From Bipolaris cookei (taxonomy: Eukaryota > Ascomycota > Dothideomycetes > Pleosporales > Pleosporaceae): a stretch of 64,000 bases of DNA. This document shows, piece after piece, positions 11,788-24,044 of the stretch (positions within the stretch are counted from its first letter, which is position 1; each line of letters starts with the position of its first letter). A program made the position numbers and the translations under genes. Location of the stretch: contig NRSV01000067.1 of assembly GCA_002286855.1 (NCBI GenBank), forward strand, positions 87,078 to 151,077, read 5' to 3'. Under the pieces are notes generated by a model that was not told where the DNA came from, ran no database searches, and saw only the letters and a list, made by a program, of their open reading frames with translations.

Positions 11788-12099
11788 GTTTTGTCGTTCT
11801 GCAGTTTTGTAGCGACCGACCGCGGGCATCAGTCATCTTTTCAAATCACCCATCACAACATACCATATACCCCAGCAGATACCCACACGACCACTATTTA
11901 TGATTTATGATACCCGGGAGGACTCGAGGTTCTGGCATAGTGATTTGTTCTTTCTACGGTCATTTTCATGCATTATGTACTTACATTGGAATGATACATG
12001 GTTTTAATAACTTTGAAAATCGTCGTAAAATATGCTGAGATTCTTTTATGTTTGACATCTTCTAATGGTTCACCCACAACTACAGCCTGATGACTCTGA

Positions 12100-13735
12100 T
12101 CACAACTTTGCGCCAACACCCTTTCCGCCTTGTAAGTCCTCATATGTGACCTTCCCTACTTCAGCAATCTGGCCGTTGCTCTCCTCAGGCGACCATCCAG
12201 CAATTAAGTCCTCAACAACATTGATCTCATCTTGTCCCCACACCAAGCCACCTACGGACTTGAACTCTCCATTCTGCTGCTGTCTCAACACACGGTAAGT
12301 GGGTGCACCACAAAGTCCCAATTCCTTCGCTTCGGCCGTGAGAGCCCGCAGTTTCTCCTTGGTGGCAGGGCTATTGGCACGCGCAATGAGCTCAGCACCG
12401 TTGAACCCTGCCTCATCGAGAACCAATTGAAGTACAGACTCGTCTGCTACATCTTTGTTCTGCTCCCAACATGCTGAGTCTAATTTCGCGTTAGCATCTG
12501 CTTTCTCAAACTTTCATCAACAGTCTCTTGTGTAGCTTCTGCAGAGGCAAAGTCAAAGACATAGACAAAAGAATGAATGACTTACACAAGATCTTCGTCG
12601 CCGCCGGTTTAACAATCCCAACTCTAAGCACCGTCGGCGTACGTATGGGAAATTTATCAGCCCAATAAAACTTAATCGGCCCATTTTTTCCTTCATCACC
12701 CTGTTGCTGTCCCTCCTGCACATCAACCGCATTCCACCACCTCGTCCAATCCGCATGATCGCGCCTCGACCACTCCGCTTTCGCCTGACTGATTGCCATT
12801 ATCGGCATATTCGGGGCCCCTATCTCTCGAAACAAGATACCCAGCAAGAACGGCTTGAGCACAATCTCCAGTCCAGGGCCAAAAGTGCGTTGCAATCGTG
12901 CAAGCTGTGTGTACCCCAGGAACGCCCACGGCGACGAGAAATCGAACCAGAACTCCAGTCTAACCACCGGCTTACTCGCAGAAGGCAGACGATTCGAATG
13001 CACACAACGAGGAAGCAGCGTCCGCAAATTCTTTACTTGTGTCCACGGATCTTCCCTTTCCGTACCAGAAGACGACAATAGTCCAAGTAGTGTCGCCTCA
13101 ACAAAATGCATTCGATCCTGCCCCCAAAAGAACCTCCCCTTCCCCCTTTTCCCCTCCCCACTGTCATTAGCAATCGCATCCGGAATCCAAAACCCAGGCA
13201 CCCCAAACGCCCCCCTCTTAATCGCCACCCCAGTCTCGCGCTCCAACTCCCTCCTCGCCTCAGCATTCGCAAAACACGACCCATCCAGCCCCTCAACCCC
13301 CGCTTCCGCTGCAATCTGCAGTAAGACAGCATCATCATTTACATCCCGCCCTTCAACCCAGTACGCGCGGAAAAGAAGATCCGTAAGTTCCCTTCTCTTA
13401 TCCTGATCCGGGACGCAATAAAGCATGCGCAGCGCATTCACCGTTTTGCGTGGGTGTTTTGGGGGCGGGTGATAGGGAACTTGGTAGCGAGTTAAAGTGC
13501 GCTGTATACCTGTTGCTGTGACGCTTTTCTTCGTCGAGTTGAAGACGTCGCTTGCGCTGCCGCCAGCGCCCTGGGGCGCGGCGGTGGCACGGTAGATGGC
13601 CCCGAGGAGAACGGGGTGGTAAATTAACGTTGCATTTGTGCGACGGGCCAGGGATTGCATACGGGTGGAGGCTATGTAGGCGAAGGGGCAGGAGATGTCG
13701 TAGTTGAAGATTAGGCTTGGGGGTGGGGAGGCCAT
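12100..13735 (-). CDS. Tandem DsbA/GST-kappa (HCCA isomerase-like) protein
   Basis: Exons are 13735-12586 and 12479-12100 (106-bp intron, GTAAGT donor, GCTAAC branch). Splicing joins ILY to SACWEQNKDV and gives 509 residues. Two thioredoxin-fold domains of the DsbA-like GST-kappa / 2-hydroxychromene-2-carboxylate isomerase family are fused. Domain 1 (about 8-220) starts FNYDISCPFAYIAS, has FRAYWVEGRDVND and GVPGFW, and ends in WGQDR. Domain 2 (about 258-505) starts RLEFWFDFSSPWAFLGY, has ACWEQNKDV, GLCGAPTY and ends in WGQDE. Family members conjugate or isomerise small molecules with glutathione, often in peroxisomes or mitochondria. The Ser of the family's active site appears as S-C-P-F in domain 1 and S-S-P-W in domain 2. 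The usual family length is about 220 residues, so this is a genuine two-domain fusion. Substrate unknown. Confidence 0.84.
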
Positions 13736-14055
13736 AGTGGGGTTGGATGGGGGATGAGATGGGGAGATTTAGTGGGAAGTGTAGGGAAAGGTGGGATTTA
13801 GTAAGGAATGTTGGATCGCCACGGGTGCGTAGTAAATGATGTACATATCATGAGTTAGTGTCAGTAAATGGCGTTAGGGTGTGAGGAGAAAGTACATCAT
13901 TTAGGTACAGCCGAGGTTCTTTTCACAACAATACCGCCACCGCCTTGTCCACCTTCTTGGTATGTTCTAAGCCGATTTTCATTTGACTTTTAAATTCTTA
14001 TGTACAGCTTGTCGTCTATATATGCCGATATGAGCCCCATCCTTGTTCACTTAGT
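13736..14055. other. Intergenic between GST-kappa and LTN1 genes
   Basis: About 320 bp between the start of the minus-strand GST-kappa gene and the end of LTN1, holding the GST promoter and the LTN1 3' end. No further gene is seen. Confidence 0.5.
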
Positions 14056-17000
14056 CTACGCATATTGGAAATTGGTCCTGCAAAGTGGGCAGCTAGGGCC
14101 GTCGCTGCTCTTGAACCATTTGAACAAACAGACACCGTGGAACAGGTTCTTACAGGTCGCACACTTCTTGTCTGGTAGCTTCCTGTCTGAACCGACAATG
14201 CTGTAACAAATTGCACATTCGCTCTGTCCCTTGAGTGCTCCGTCCACGTTTCTCTTGAAGGTGGTCAGCGCATCAATCAGAGAGCCATTAAAGATTGTAA
14301 TGGCACCCAGCGAAGTTCGTAGCCAGGATTGCCATTTTGTTTCGTTTACAGCGACACGGTTGAGACCTTCGATGTGAGCGTTTGCTAGCGGGAAAGCAGC
14401 AGGCAGGGATATGCGCATCGCCATTGTCTGCTCATCGACGATGTAAGACGCAGTGATCTCACGAGCACGAGAGACGACCTTGACGGTGAAAGGGGAGTCG
14501 GGCTCAGCTGCAGCTTGTTCTTCAGACCATTTCGCGACTGCATTGAGAGAAGCGACGATGACGGGTTGAGAGACATATCTCTCTGTCCAGGGCTCAAGTG
14601 AGACTACAATTGCACGCGACTTGCAGTTCTTGAACCAAGACTTTGTGAGCGAAGGAACGTCGCGTAGGCACAAGAAGTACAAATGTGTCAAGAGCCATTG
14701 GAGATCCCTTTTAGGAGGCTCGACATCCGCTTCATATGTTGTGATGTCTAGCTTCGAAACGTCGACTGGCCTGTTATTTGCGTGTCCGAGGAAATCAAAC
14801 GTGAAGTCCAGTAAGCCAGGCAAGTAATCACCTTCACGAATGTGCTCGACGTAGTCGTTCTTGACCTTGAAAGAAGCATGTTCCAGATGATCAAAGACCA
14901 ATTTCCAGCTAAGCAGGTAGCCACGTAGCGACAACGGCACGCTTCTTTCAAAGTTTGTATCCGCCAATGATGCAACTGTAGGGGAATCAATAACTAGAGA
15001 TAGTAGCTCTTCTGGCAGACGCGCAGTAGATTTCTCCAGTGCCGCGTCGATGGAAATCTGCTCTTGAGCTGCAGGAATTTGCTTGTGCAGAATGTCGAAC
15101 GCAGTCTGCTGAACGGGCTGTGACTGCACATACAACAGGGGGAACAGCTCTTCAGTTGATTCAAGATTCTTGAGCGACACCTTCGATATCTGACGCGCTA
15201 GGACATCATTCACCATCTTGAGAGGTTGATGAAACTCGTCAGGGAAGTGTTGAGAGTGCTTCAAGATATTGATAAGTCCATCGGCAACAGTCTGCTCTGC
15301 CTCTTTCCAGGCATCTAGGAGATCTTCGTTCGGCTCTTCTACGTTAACCAAGGTGCGAAGTTGGGCGTATAGTTTGAGCGATGCATGTACGAGGGGGATC
15401 GGACTATCCATGCCAGACTCATTCGTTTCCAACTCGGTTGTTGCCGACCAGATCGCAGATAGCGCATTGAGGATATTTCCCCAGTGATCTCCATACCGGT
15501 CGCTTATTACTGGAAGCAGTACTAATAGTGAACGACACAATTCCGCTTTGACAGCTCGTGTGACTTGGTCTTGAAGCCACGAGACTACATGATTGACGAA
15601 GAGAAGCACGCGATGTTTGGCGCTCTCTTCCAAAAAATCGTCCTGGTTTAGTATACTGTTCAGCTGTACGAGATTCTGTAGTGCTTCTGATGATTTGTTC
15701 TCGATGTCCAAACCTGTGAGGTCGGCCAGGATTTCGTTGGACATCCTTTGACAAGACTTGGAAGCCGATAACGGCTCCTTGAACCCATTCAGTAGTCCTA
15801 GCAGCTGAAATGGATTTTTGGATATTCTCATTGTCTTGAGCATTTCCTGCATTGGAGCAGTCTGAGAGGTTTTCCACCCAGCAATCTCAATTGCTTCCGC
15901 AATCAGTACGCTATATGTCCGCGCATGGTTGTACGTGGAAGCATTTGTGTCAGCACTCACATTCGACAAGATGCTACTAGCCCATGTCATGAGCGATTCA
16001 GCGCTGTTGTCTGACCAGGTAGCGGCTAGCATCCGTAGTTCCTGCGTTACGAACAACTGTGCATCTGAAATGAACGTCATCGCATCAGACTCGACATCCA
16101 GATCATAGTGTGCCCAGAAACCATTTGCTCCTGCGAGACTAAGATTGTCATCAGCGAACTGCATGGCGAGGGCGATGTTGTGAAGATAGGCAGCCTTTAG
16201 CTCAGATGGAACTATGCTGATAGAGAAGAGATCAGGGTTCTTGAACAACCGGGTCACATATTGACTTATTCTGTATGCGACCGAATATCCGTCAACATCC
16301 CGTGTCATGTTGATAATCCTAGATGGCGATTGATCTGATTTCACTAGGTAGACAGCGCCTCCAAGAGGGTTTGTGATGGCTAGCGAGGTCTTGGGTGCAG
16401 CATTGAGAACCGGTTCGAGCGCCGAGTTCCAGTCGTCGATGTTAGGGAAAACTTTCGAAATCTGATCCCAGTCGCCGCCTGCTTTGGCGGATTGCTTTGC
16501 CAAATCCACCAAGGTTTCAACCGAGACTGACATCGATGTAGTATCTCGCAAACCCTGCTGAATGAGATCATACATCGATTGCTTGGAATCAGAGCCTGAT
16601 GAGAGTATAGTCTGGATTGAAGCATTGAGAGCCTTGGCGTCCTGCGCCACCTCGTCGTTTGGTGACTCGGATGCGAGAAGTAACGCTTGGAGAAGATTGG
16701 AACCTTGTTGCTGAGCGAGAAATTCGCGAAGTATCGAGGGTTTGGACTTGACGATCTGACGTAAACCTCGCAAAGAGTAAGGAGCTTGCTGTGATATCGA
16801 GAGTGTTTCTGTCACGTAAGCAAGAACACCATGTGTTGTCTGAAGAGATAATATCTTCGCTGGTGATTGAAGCATGCGATTGAACGAGTCCCACTCCCCT
16901 AAGCCTTCTACAGCTTCCCGGACGTTGGCAACGATATGTTCTTGCAATTCAGGATCTGAAGTTGCGAGATCAAAGTCTGAAGGTATCCTAGATGAGGTAA

Positions 17001-18963
17001 GAATTCCCTCAAGGGCCTTGTTCCGGATTGTTGGGTCTGTCTCCTTGAAAATGGTTCTTAGGCATGCACTCCATGCATCCTTGAAAATTGTCCTATCCGA
17101 TTTTGAGTACAAGAGGTCAATTAGATAGGAAGACGAGGGTGATAGGACAAGCGCCGGTAGGTCTTGCTGTATGAACAGCTCAAGGTCCTGCTCTGTCTGA
17201 GATGAAAAGATCAATGTAGTGTTCCGCTTCAACACTGCTACAATAGCAGCCGCTGCACCATATGGCTTCCCATTCCTATTTCTGAGAACTTCGAGGGCCT
17301 CTGCTACAATCGATGTACATGCTTGCACGATGACTGGTCGCAGTGCCACTAAATTTTCTATCTTAAGCGCTTGATCTTGCAGGGTCGAGAACCGCATCGC
17401 TTGTTGGCTAACACCTGTTTGCGAATCTTCATAATCCTTTGACTGCTCTGGAGCTGAGGTTTTGATACTGTCAATGAGTCGCTGTGAAAACTCAGCCCAT
17501 CGCTCACCAAGGACTGTAGCCATTCCTGCAATCCCAAGAGCTTTTGGTAACAACCCTGCCGCATTTGATGGTATAGTCCAGTGTGAGGTCTCCAATGTCG
17601 GGTGCAAGTACTGTATAATTATAGGCAGCACCATCTCTTTTAGTAGCTTTGTTCGCTCAGACTCTTCCAATCGCTGGCTCAGAAGGCTAGCTATCTCTAG
17701 GTAAGCATCGAAGGCGGCTTCATGGGTGTACTTGGGCTCGTCTTTGCGAACGATACCGCCGTGGAGAGAATTTAACAACTCTGCAGCGTCAGTATCGTGT
17801 TGTGGCAGAACCTCTTTTGGAATAACTTTGAACAGCTCGGTCAATCGAGACCAGAAGTCACGCGGTCCGAGCTGAGACCCTTTCTTCAAAAACTGTCGCA
17901 GGCGTCTGTCAATACCTGTTCTGCTTTTGTAATCCGTCGTCCACACTGTGGGATGTTTGGTGGTGAGAAGGGTCAAAGTCTCAACATAATCGCTGACAGA
18001 ACCAGTCTGGTCAGAGTTCAATGCTTCGGCCAGGTACGCTTTGCTGACTATGGCCAGATTCTGCTCAATAGGGACTATGAATTTGTTAGTGTGTCTTTCA
18101 AGTCTTGCCTGCTATAAAAAACACGAACCATCTTCTTTTGCCAAACAAGTTTTCAGAAGTCGATGCACTGAGCGCCGAATTCCAGCATCTTTGTAAGAGG
18201 AAAAGTCCCATAACTTCTTGTCGCCAAAAAGGCTATCATAGTCCGCCTGATACTTCGAGAGCTCCTCAGGCTGTAGATTGGCTACCAAGCTACCCAGCAA
18301 AGACACACATGCCGAGATGACACGGCTGTACTTTGCTTCGGCATCATCTTTGGTTACTGTCCTTTCATCGCTGAGGGTTGTAGGGCTCTCTTTATCTATG
18401 GCATCGCGACAGTACTCTAATATGGGCTTTTGGTAAATCTTTCGAATGCTTTGCAGTTTCTCGGCTGTGTTGAAGACTTGTCGTAGGGAGGTTTGTGTTG
18501 CTTCGACCACTGATCGATCGCTGTCATAGAGACCACAGAGCCATGCTGAGACGCTTTTAGGCATGTGTTTCGCTATGCGCCTGCCGGCAGATACGGCAAA
18601 GTGACCGTGGAGGAGATGGGCGTTCTGGCGAACGGCTTTCGCGTTGTCGATCGAGGTTCGCGAGTACATCTTGACCCATGCCTCAAGTAAGCCTTCCTCC
18701 ACTGGACTGCCAAGTGATGTGACATATGTCTGTATATCTTCCAGCGCCTTTGCTTTTGTTGTGCTATCTCTTTTAGAGAGGTTTCTCAGGTAGACTACGA
18801 CGTTCGGGTCGGAGATGGCAGAGACGTCTGGAGGCTCTGATACGTATGACAGCGGCGATGAACTTGCACCAAATGCTGGTGATGCACTCCCGAACGCACC
18901 AAATCCAGCTGTGGTGGCAACGCGGGCACTGCTTGCCTGGGCTTTTGCTGTGCGCTTCGACAT
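14056..18963 (-). CDS. LTN1: E3 ubiquitin ligase Listerin (ribosome quality control)
   Basis: Exons 18963-18129 and 18074-14056 (54-bp intron with CACTAAC branch) encode 1617 residues. Listerin (yeast Ltn1/Rkr1) binds stalled 60S subunits and ubiquitinates the trapped nascent chain. The N-terminal part shows the conserved start: MSKRTAKAQ, a Gly/Ala/Ser linker, then LRNLSKRDSTTKAKAL, the first helices of the HEAT-like rod. The long middle is helical solenoid. The C-terminus is the diagnostic variant RING: CAIC, then CATC, LFHGVCLFKWF and CPLCR just before the stop. Length is close to the yeast protein (about 1560). The start is the first Met after an upstream extension that lacks conservation. 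It is transcribed away from the XPD gene across about 400 bp. Confidence 0.93.
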
Positions 18964-19370
18964 GGTGGGGTTTGTGTGACAAAACTCCCAGGCTACCTCG
19001 AAGATGCTTGTGCAATATGGGCGCACAGTGTGTAGAAGCAGAGAACGCAGCAGAACAGGCCGCAGTTATGCAAGGAATGACTCAAAGAAAATCAACAGTC
19101 GCATATCGTGACAACGGTGAGAGAGCAGCTGTGAAATGTCGAAATAGTGCGGCTCTGCCTGATGACGGCACCAACTGTGGGTAGGCGGACGACGGTGGGG
19201 CAATCTAGGCACATCCCTGTTATGTACTAGAGCCAATCCGTGTCTAGCGGATTTTGCTGACATGGAACTTCGTCTGGAGGCAACACCCAAGCTCGATTGA
19301 CCTTTCTTCCCTTGTTTACTCTACACTCATCCGCCACGACAGCACTCTGTGCGGGTGGTGATCTGTCACC
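18964..19370. promoter_or_regulatory. Shared promoter region of LTN1 and RAD3
   Basis: A 407-bp interval lies between two divergent ATGs. The plus-strand start sits in a good context (CACCATGA). I see no canonical TATA box at useful distance on either side, which is usual for housekeeping genes. No specific operator is claimed. Confidence 0.5.
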
Positions 19371-21767
19371 ATGAAGTTTTACATCGATAGCCTTCCTGTG
19401 CTGTTCCCATACCCTCGAGTCTATCCTGAGCAATATGCCTACATGTGCGATCTCAAGCGTACCTTGGACCAGGGCGGTCATTGCGTCCTCGAGATGCCTT
19501 CAGGCACGGGTAAAACCGTGTCATTACTCTCACTCATCATCGCGTATCAGCAACACTATCCCGAAAAGCGGAAGCTGATTTACTGCTCGCGTACCATGTC
19601 TGAGATTGAGAAGGCCTTGGCCGAGTTGAAGGCGTTGATGAAGTATCGAACCACCGAGCTAGGCTATGAGGAGGAATTTCGCGGTCTGGGATTGACAAGT
19701 CGAAAGAACCTTTGTCTACATCCCTCAGTCAAGCGAGAAAAGAGTGGGACGGTAGTAGATGCGCGATGTCGCAGCTTGACGGCAGGTTTCGTCAAGGAGA
19801 AGAAAGAACGAGGCGAGGATGTCGAGCTCTGCGTCTATCACGAGAATCTCGATCTATTAGAGCCACACAACCTCGTACCGCCTGGCGTATGGACGTTTGA
19901 TGGCATACTGAAGTATGGTGAACAGCAAAAGCAATGTCCTTACTTTACCGCACGGCGAATGATGCCTTACTGCAACGTCATCATCTACTCGTATCATTAC
20001 CTGTTAGACCCAAAGATTGCAGATCGAGTATCCAAGGAGCTATCAAAAGATTGCATAGTAGTCTTTGACGAAGCCCACAACATCGACAATGTATGCATTG
20101 AATCACTCAGCATCGACCTGACAGAAGATGTGTTACGGAAAGCAACCAAAGGCGTCAACAACCTTGACCGAAAAATCACGGAGATGAAGAGCAGCGATGC
20201 AAAGAAACTACAAAACGAATATGCCAAATTAGTAGAAGGTCTCCGGGCTGCTGATGAGGCGCGCAACGAAGAAGCCTTCATGGCGAACCCTGCCCTTCCA
20301 GATGATCTTCTTACAGAAGCCGTACCTGGTAATATACGGCGAGCCGAGCATTTCGTCGCATTTCTCAAGCGCTTCATCGAATACCTCAAAACTCGAATGA
20401 AGGTTCTTAACGTTGTTGCAGATACCCCACTAGAATTCTTGAAGCATCTCAAGGACTTGACATTTATCGAACGAAAACCGCTGCGGTTCTGCACTGAGCG
20501 CCTGACTTCACTCGTACGTACCCTCGAACTTACAAATATCGAGGACTATCAGCCCCTTCAAGAAGTCGCTACCTTCGCCACACTGGTAGCAACCTATGAA
20601 ACTGGCTTCCTACTGATCATCGAACCCTTTGAATCAGCGACAGCCACCGTACCGAACCCCGTCTTACATCTGACATGTCTGGATGCTGCAATAGCCATTA
20701 AACCCGTCTTCGAACGCTTCTACTCCGTCATCGTCACTTCCGGAACAATGTCACCCCTGGACATGTACCCGCGCATGCTCAACTTTAATACCGTTGTACA
20801 AGAGTCTTTCACAATGACACTGACACGAAAATCTTTCCTTCCCATGATTGTCGATCGCGGAAACGATCAGAATCAAGTCACATCACAGTTTGAACACCGA
20901 AACGACTTACAAGTACAGCGAAACTTTGGTAACCTGCTTATTGAATTTTGCAAATTGACTCCTGATGGAGTCGTCGTCTTCTTCCCATCCTATCTCTACA
21001 TGGAAAGCATTATCTCAGCATGGCAAGGCATGGAAATCCTCGACACTGTCTGGAAGTATAAACTCATCCTTGTCGAAACGCCCGACGCCCAAGAAACCGC
21101 TCTGGCACTCGAGACCTTCCGCACAGCCTGCAACAACGGCCGCGGCGCCGTACTCCTCTGTGTCGCCCGAGGCAAAGTAAGCGAAGGCATCGATTTCGAC
21201 CACCACTACGGCCGCACTGTACTCTGCATGGGCGTACCCTATCAATACACCGAGTCCCGAATCCTCAAGGCACGTCTAGAATTCCTCCGAGAAACCTATC
21301 GCATCAAGGAAGCAGACTTCCTCTCCTTCGACGCCATGCGCCACGCCGCCCAGTGCCTCGGCCGAGTCATCCGCGGCAAAGACGACTATGGAATCATGGT
21401 GCTAGCAGATAAGCGCTTCAACAAGAAACAAACACAGCTTCCCAAATGGATCCAACAGGGCCTCGACGCGAAAAACACTAAACTCTCCATCGACCAGGCT
21501 GTCGGCATGGCCAAGAATTTCCTCAAGGAAATGAGCGTGCCGTGGAGTAGGGCTGAGCAGGAGGGCCATTCGTCGTGGAGTCTGGAGGATCTCGAGGTGC
21601 ATCAGAGGAAGAAGGAGGCGCATGGGATTAATGGGACTGATAACCCGGCTATGCGGGCGTTGGAGGGGAGGGCTGAAGTGGAGCACATGGACGTTGATGG
21701 TGAGGGGGATGAGTATGGAGGCAGGGCTGATGTTGATGCTGAGATGGCAGGATTGGGCGATGAATAG
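19371..21767 (+). CDS. RAD3: TFIIH DNA helicase XPD/Rad3
   Basis: This is an intronless gene for a 798-residue superfamily 2 helicase, the 5'-to-3' DNA helicase of TFIIH that opens DNA in nucleotide excision repair and supports transcription initiation. Walker A is at 45-49 (GTGKT) and the DEAH box at 233-236 (FDEAHNID). The four iron-sulfur cysteines are C115, C133, C154 and C189, one residue offset from the human ones. Later motifs include TSGTMSPLDMYPR, the helicase motif V region GKVSEGIDF, and motif VI QCLGRVIRGKDDYG. Length and order match yeast Rad3 (778) and human XPD (760), with an acidic C-terminal tail. All catalytic residues are present, so it should be functional. Confidence 0.97.
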   Translation: MKFYIDSLPVLFPYPRVYPEQYAYMCDLKRTLDQGGHCVLEMPSGTGKTVSLLSLIIAYQQHYPEKRKLIYCSRTMSEIEKALAELKALMKYRTTELGYEEEFRGLGLTSRKNLCLHPSVKREKSGTVVDARCRSLTAGFVKEKKERGEDVELCVYHENLDLLEPHNLVPPGVWTFDGILKYGEQQKQCPYFTARRMMPYCNVIIYSYHYLLDPKIADRVSKELSKDCIVVFDEAHNIDNVCIESLSIDLTEDVLRKATKGVNNLDRKITEMKSSDAKKLQNEYAKLVEGLRAADEARNEEAFMANPALPDDLLTEAVPGNIRRAEHFVAFLKRFIEYLKTRMKVLNVVADTPLEFLKHLKDLTFIERKPLRFCTERLTSLVRTLELTNIEDYQPLQEVATFATLVATYETGFLLIIEPFESATATVPNPVLHLTCLDAAIAIKPVFERFYSVIVTSGTMSPLDMYPRMLNFNTVVQESFTMTLTRKSFLPMIVDRGNDQNQVTSQFEHRNDLQVQRNFGNLLIEFCKLTPDGVVVFFPSYLYMESIISAWQGMEILDTVWKYKLILVETPDAQETALALETFRTACNNGRGAVLLCVARGKVSEGIDFDHHYGRTVLCMGVPYQYTESRILKARLEFLRETYRIKEADFLSFDAMRHAAQCLGRVIRGKDDYGIMVLADKRFNKKQTQLPKWIQQGLDAKNTKLSIDQAVGMAKNFLKEMSVPWSRAEQEGHSSWSLEDLEVHQRKKEAHGINGTDNPAMRALEGRAEVEHMDVDGEGDEYGGRADVDAEMAGLGDE

Positions 21768-22236
21768 GAGTTTGAGGATTTCGGACCACATAACAGAACA
21801 GACTCATTTCTCTTTTGCCTCTCTAGAGAGTTATCAGCAGGATTCGTATCATATCTGGGCGTTCTGAGGATTTCGGGGTTGAATATCGTCATTAAGAATG
21901 TACTTCATGTTCGCATCACTGATGTAGTGCAACTAATTAGAATGAGAATCAACACTGAGAAGTAGACCTTAGACTACTGGTATCAGTTCACCAAAGAGCA
22001 GGTGCAGCAAGGCATCAGAACGAAAGATAAAGGTTGCATTGAATCAACTGACTATCCACAAATGAGCGCCTTGCTAGGATATATGAACACGAAGAGGAAT
22101 GCGATCCGTATACCAAAGCTCGTTCACGCCCAAACTCCATGCTACACTTCCGTACAAAAGGACAACAACTCCAAACACGACCATTCTGTAGCGAGCGACG
22201 GATAACTTTTGATCCCCATAGATCTCATGCACACGT
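21768..22236. other. Intergenic between convergent RAD3 and antizyme genes
   Basis: The interval holds the 3' ends of two convergent genes. No coding sequence is seen. Confidence 0.5.
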
Positions 22237-23201
22237 TCAGACTTCCATGTCCATAAACAACCACTTATCACTGGTCAAATTCTCGCCCTGGCTGAAGTCG
22301 TCAAGAGTTGTCAGCCCAAATCCAATCCAGCCCAGGTCCTTTGTCAGGTTATTGCGAGCTACTTGGTCGCTGTGTCGGTCGATACAAAGGACGAGGTGGC
22401 TGCATGAAAAGTAATCGATTTCGCAGAGCTCGAGTAGGGCCATGAGCCTGTTTTATGTTAGTCCTGGTACAGGCGACACGAGAGCATTGAATGACTTACC
22501 CAGCCTTGAGGTCTGCACCAATCACAGCTTCATCAAAGAAGACAAACATGCTCCTCTCCTCTTCCCTTTCAACAACAAATCCACGGAACATAACTCCACC
22601 AACATAATCCCACATCTCAATGTAGTTCGTAATCGCACCCTTATGCTCCTCAAACCGTACCATTTCAGGTATATCAGAATCAGTCGAGGAGTCAGAGTAG
22701 CGACGCACGTCGATGCCGTAGTCATTAGTTATCGCGGTGGTTGCAATCGTATCAACATAAGACATACCCATCACTAGCGAGTCCTGACGATGCTGGCTCC
22801 CCTCACCTAGGAAAACAGATCGCAGTGTCTCGCAGAAGAGTCTCTCACACTCTTCCGTGATGGTATATGCTGCCCCCCCTCTGCGCGCCTTACCGTTCTT
22901 AGCGGTAGATGCGTGTCTGGCGGCGAGGGGGGGACTTGATGGAGGTGATGGTATTCCCTGGTCGACACTTAGTAATTCATACATTACATATGGAACAGCG
23001 CATGAGCAATGACATACCGAGCTGACCTCAGGAACACCACCCGGCCCCGGCAGACGGGGTAGTGGAGTAATGGAAGCCTTGAAGGCTTGCAGTTGACGCG
23101 TCTACAACATAGCAGCTAGCGCGGACGTTGCTAGCGGACGAGTACGAGTGAATGCTACTACTACTACTCATACTACTACTGTTTCGTTTTGACATCGCCA
23201 T
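22237..23201 (-). CDS. Ornithine decarboxylase antizyme, +1 frameshifted
   Basis: Antizyme binds ornithine decarboxylase, targets it to the proteasome without ubiquitin and limits polyamine uptake; polyamines stimulate the frameshift needed to make it. ORF1 (23201-23031, 57 codons, Ser-rich) ends in WCS at a TGA stop. Skipping the T at 23030 continues as E-V-S-S (23029-23018), then a 60-bp intron (22958-23017), exon 22957-22500, a 52-bp intron (22448-22499) and the final exon 22447-22237. The antizyme fold is clear in the second frame: MWDYVGGVMFRGFV, FFDEAVIGADLKAGL, MALLELCEIDYFSCSHLVLC, then LGWIGFGLTTL. A second Met two codons downstream (23195) is an alternative start. Without the shift only a 57-residue peptide would be made. 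Confidence 0.9.
23028..23039 (-). promoter_or_regulatory. Antizyme programmed +1 frameshift site (TCC-TGA)
   Basis: On the minus strand the mRNA reads TGG-TGT-TCC-TGA-GGT. TCC-TGA is the classical antizyme shift site of animals and Schizosaccharomyces, where the ribosome pauses at UGA with UCC in the P site and slips forward one base. The downstream frame carries the antizyme domain, so the shift is needed for a functional product. No downstream pseudoknot was identified by eye. Confidence 0.9.
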
Positions 23202-24044
23202 TGCTACAATATTGCCACGGTGGATGTGTAAGAGGATAAGAGTCTTAGGAATAGAGGTGTGCGGATAGGATCGCTGGTTGAGATGTTTTGGAGGCACTGG
23301 AGGCGTTGTTTGGTGTAACAGAGAGCTGAATGCTGATGTATATGGTAAGAAGAGGCAAAGACTGAAGACGGAAGATGAAAGAGGAGTTGGGCTCTAGCGG
23401 AGTGGGGCCTCGAGGCTCGTGCGTAAAGATGGCCATGTGACTGGCCAGAATTGAGCACTAGAAACTTCGGCTATCTTGGCCAAACCTCGGCCGACGGACA
23501 GAGCACTGCAAACGAAGAACTTGGTTCTGCACTGTGAAGAGCATCATGATTTGGATATCTTGTGAAAACAGGACAACAAATTTCAGACCACCCTCTAGCC
23601 AGTAATCATCACATTCAACGGGACCGTGTGGATTCTGGTGGGACCTGGATTCGAATATCGTGTATTATTACGCACTCGTGCTAGCACCTACATGAAACAC
23701 CATTAACTTTTGGAAATAGCTTCCTCAGCGAATTTCTACTCTTCTGGCAACATCGCCTCGCTATATCTCATACAGATGACCCATGAAAAGAAACATTGGC
23801 GAAGAGGACTGAGAGATCCTTCCTCCTTGCACAAATCTATCGAAGCAACCCGGACTATGCAAGTCGGATATCTCAGGCGACGCGCTATGCATACGGAAAT
23901 CAGACATAATAGGAAATAGGAAAGATATGCCAACAGATGCCGGCAGGCGGAGTCCTGCACACGAGTGGAGTCGGATCCTGCAATTTGACAGGAGCCAAGT
24001 GGACCCTGTTGCGTATAACCGGACAAATAATGGAAGTCGATGAT
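23202..24044. other. Antizyme 5' region and FKBP 3' region
   Basis: About 840 bp with the antizyme promoter and leader. Short open frames here show no motif and are not called. Confidence 0.45.
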
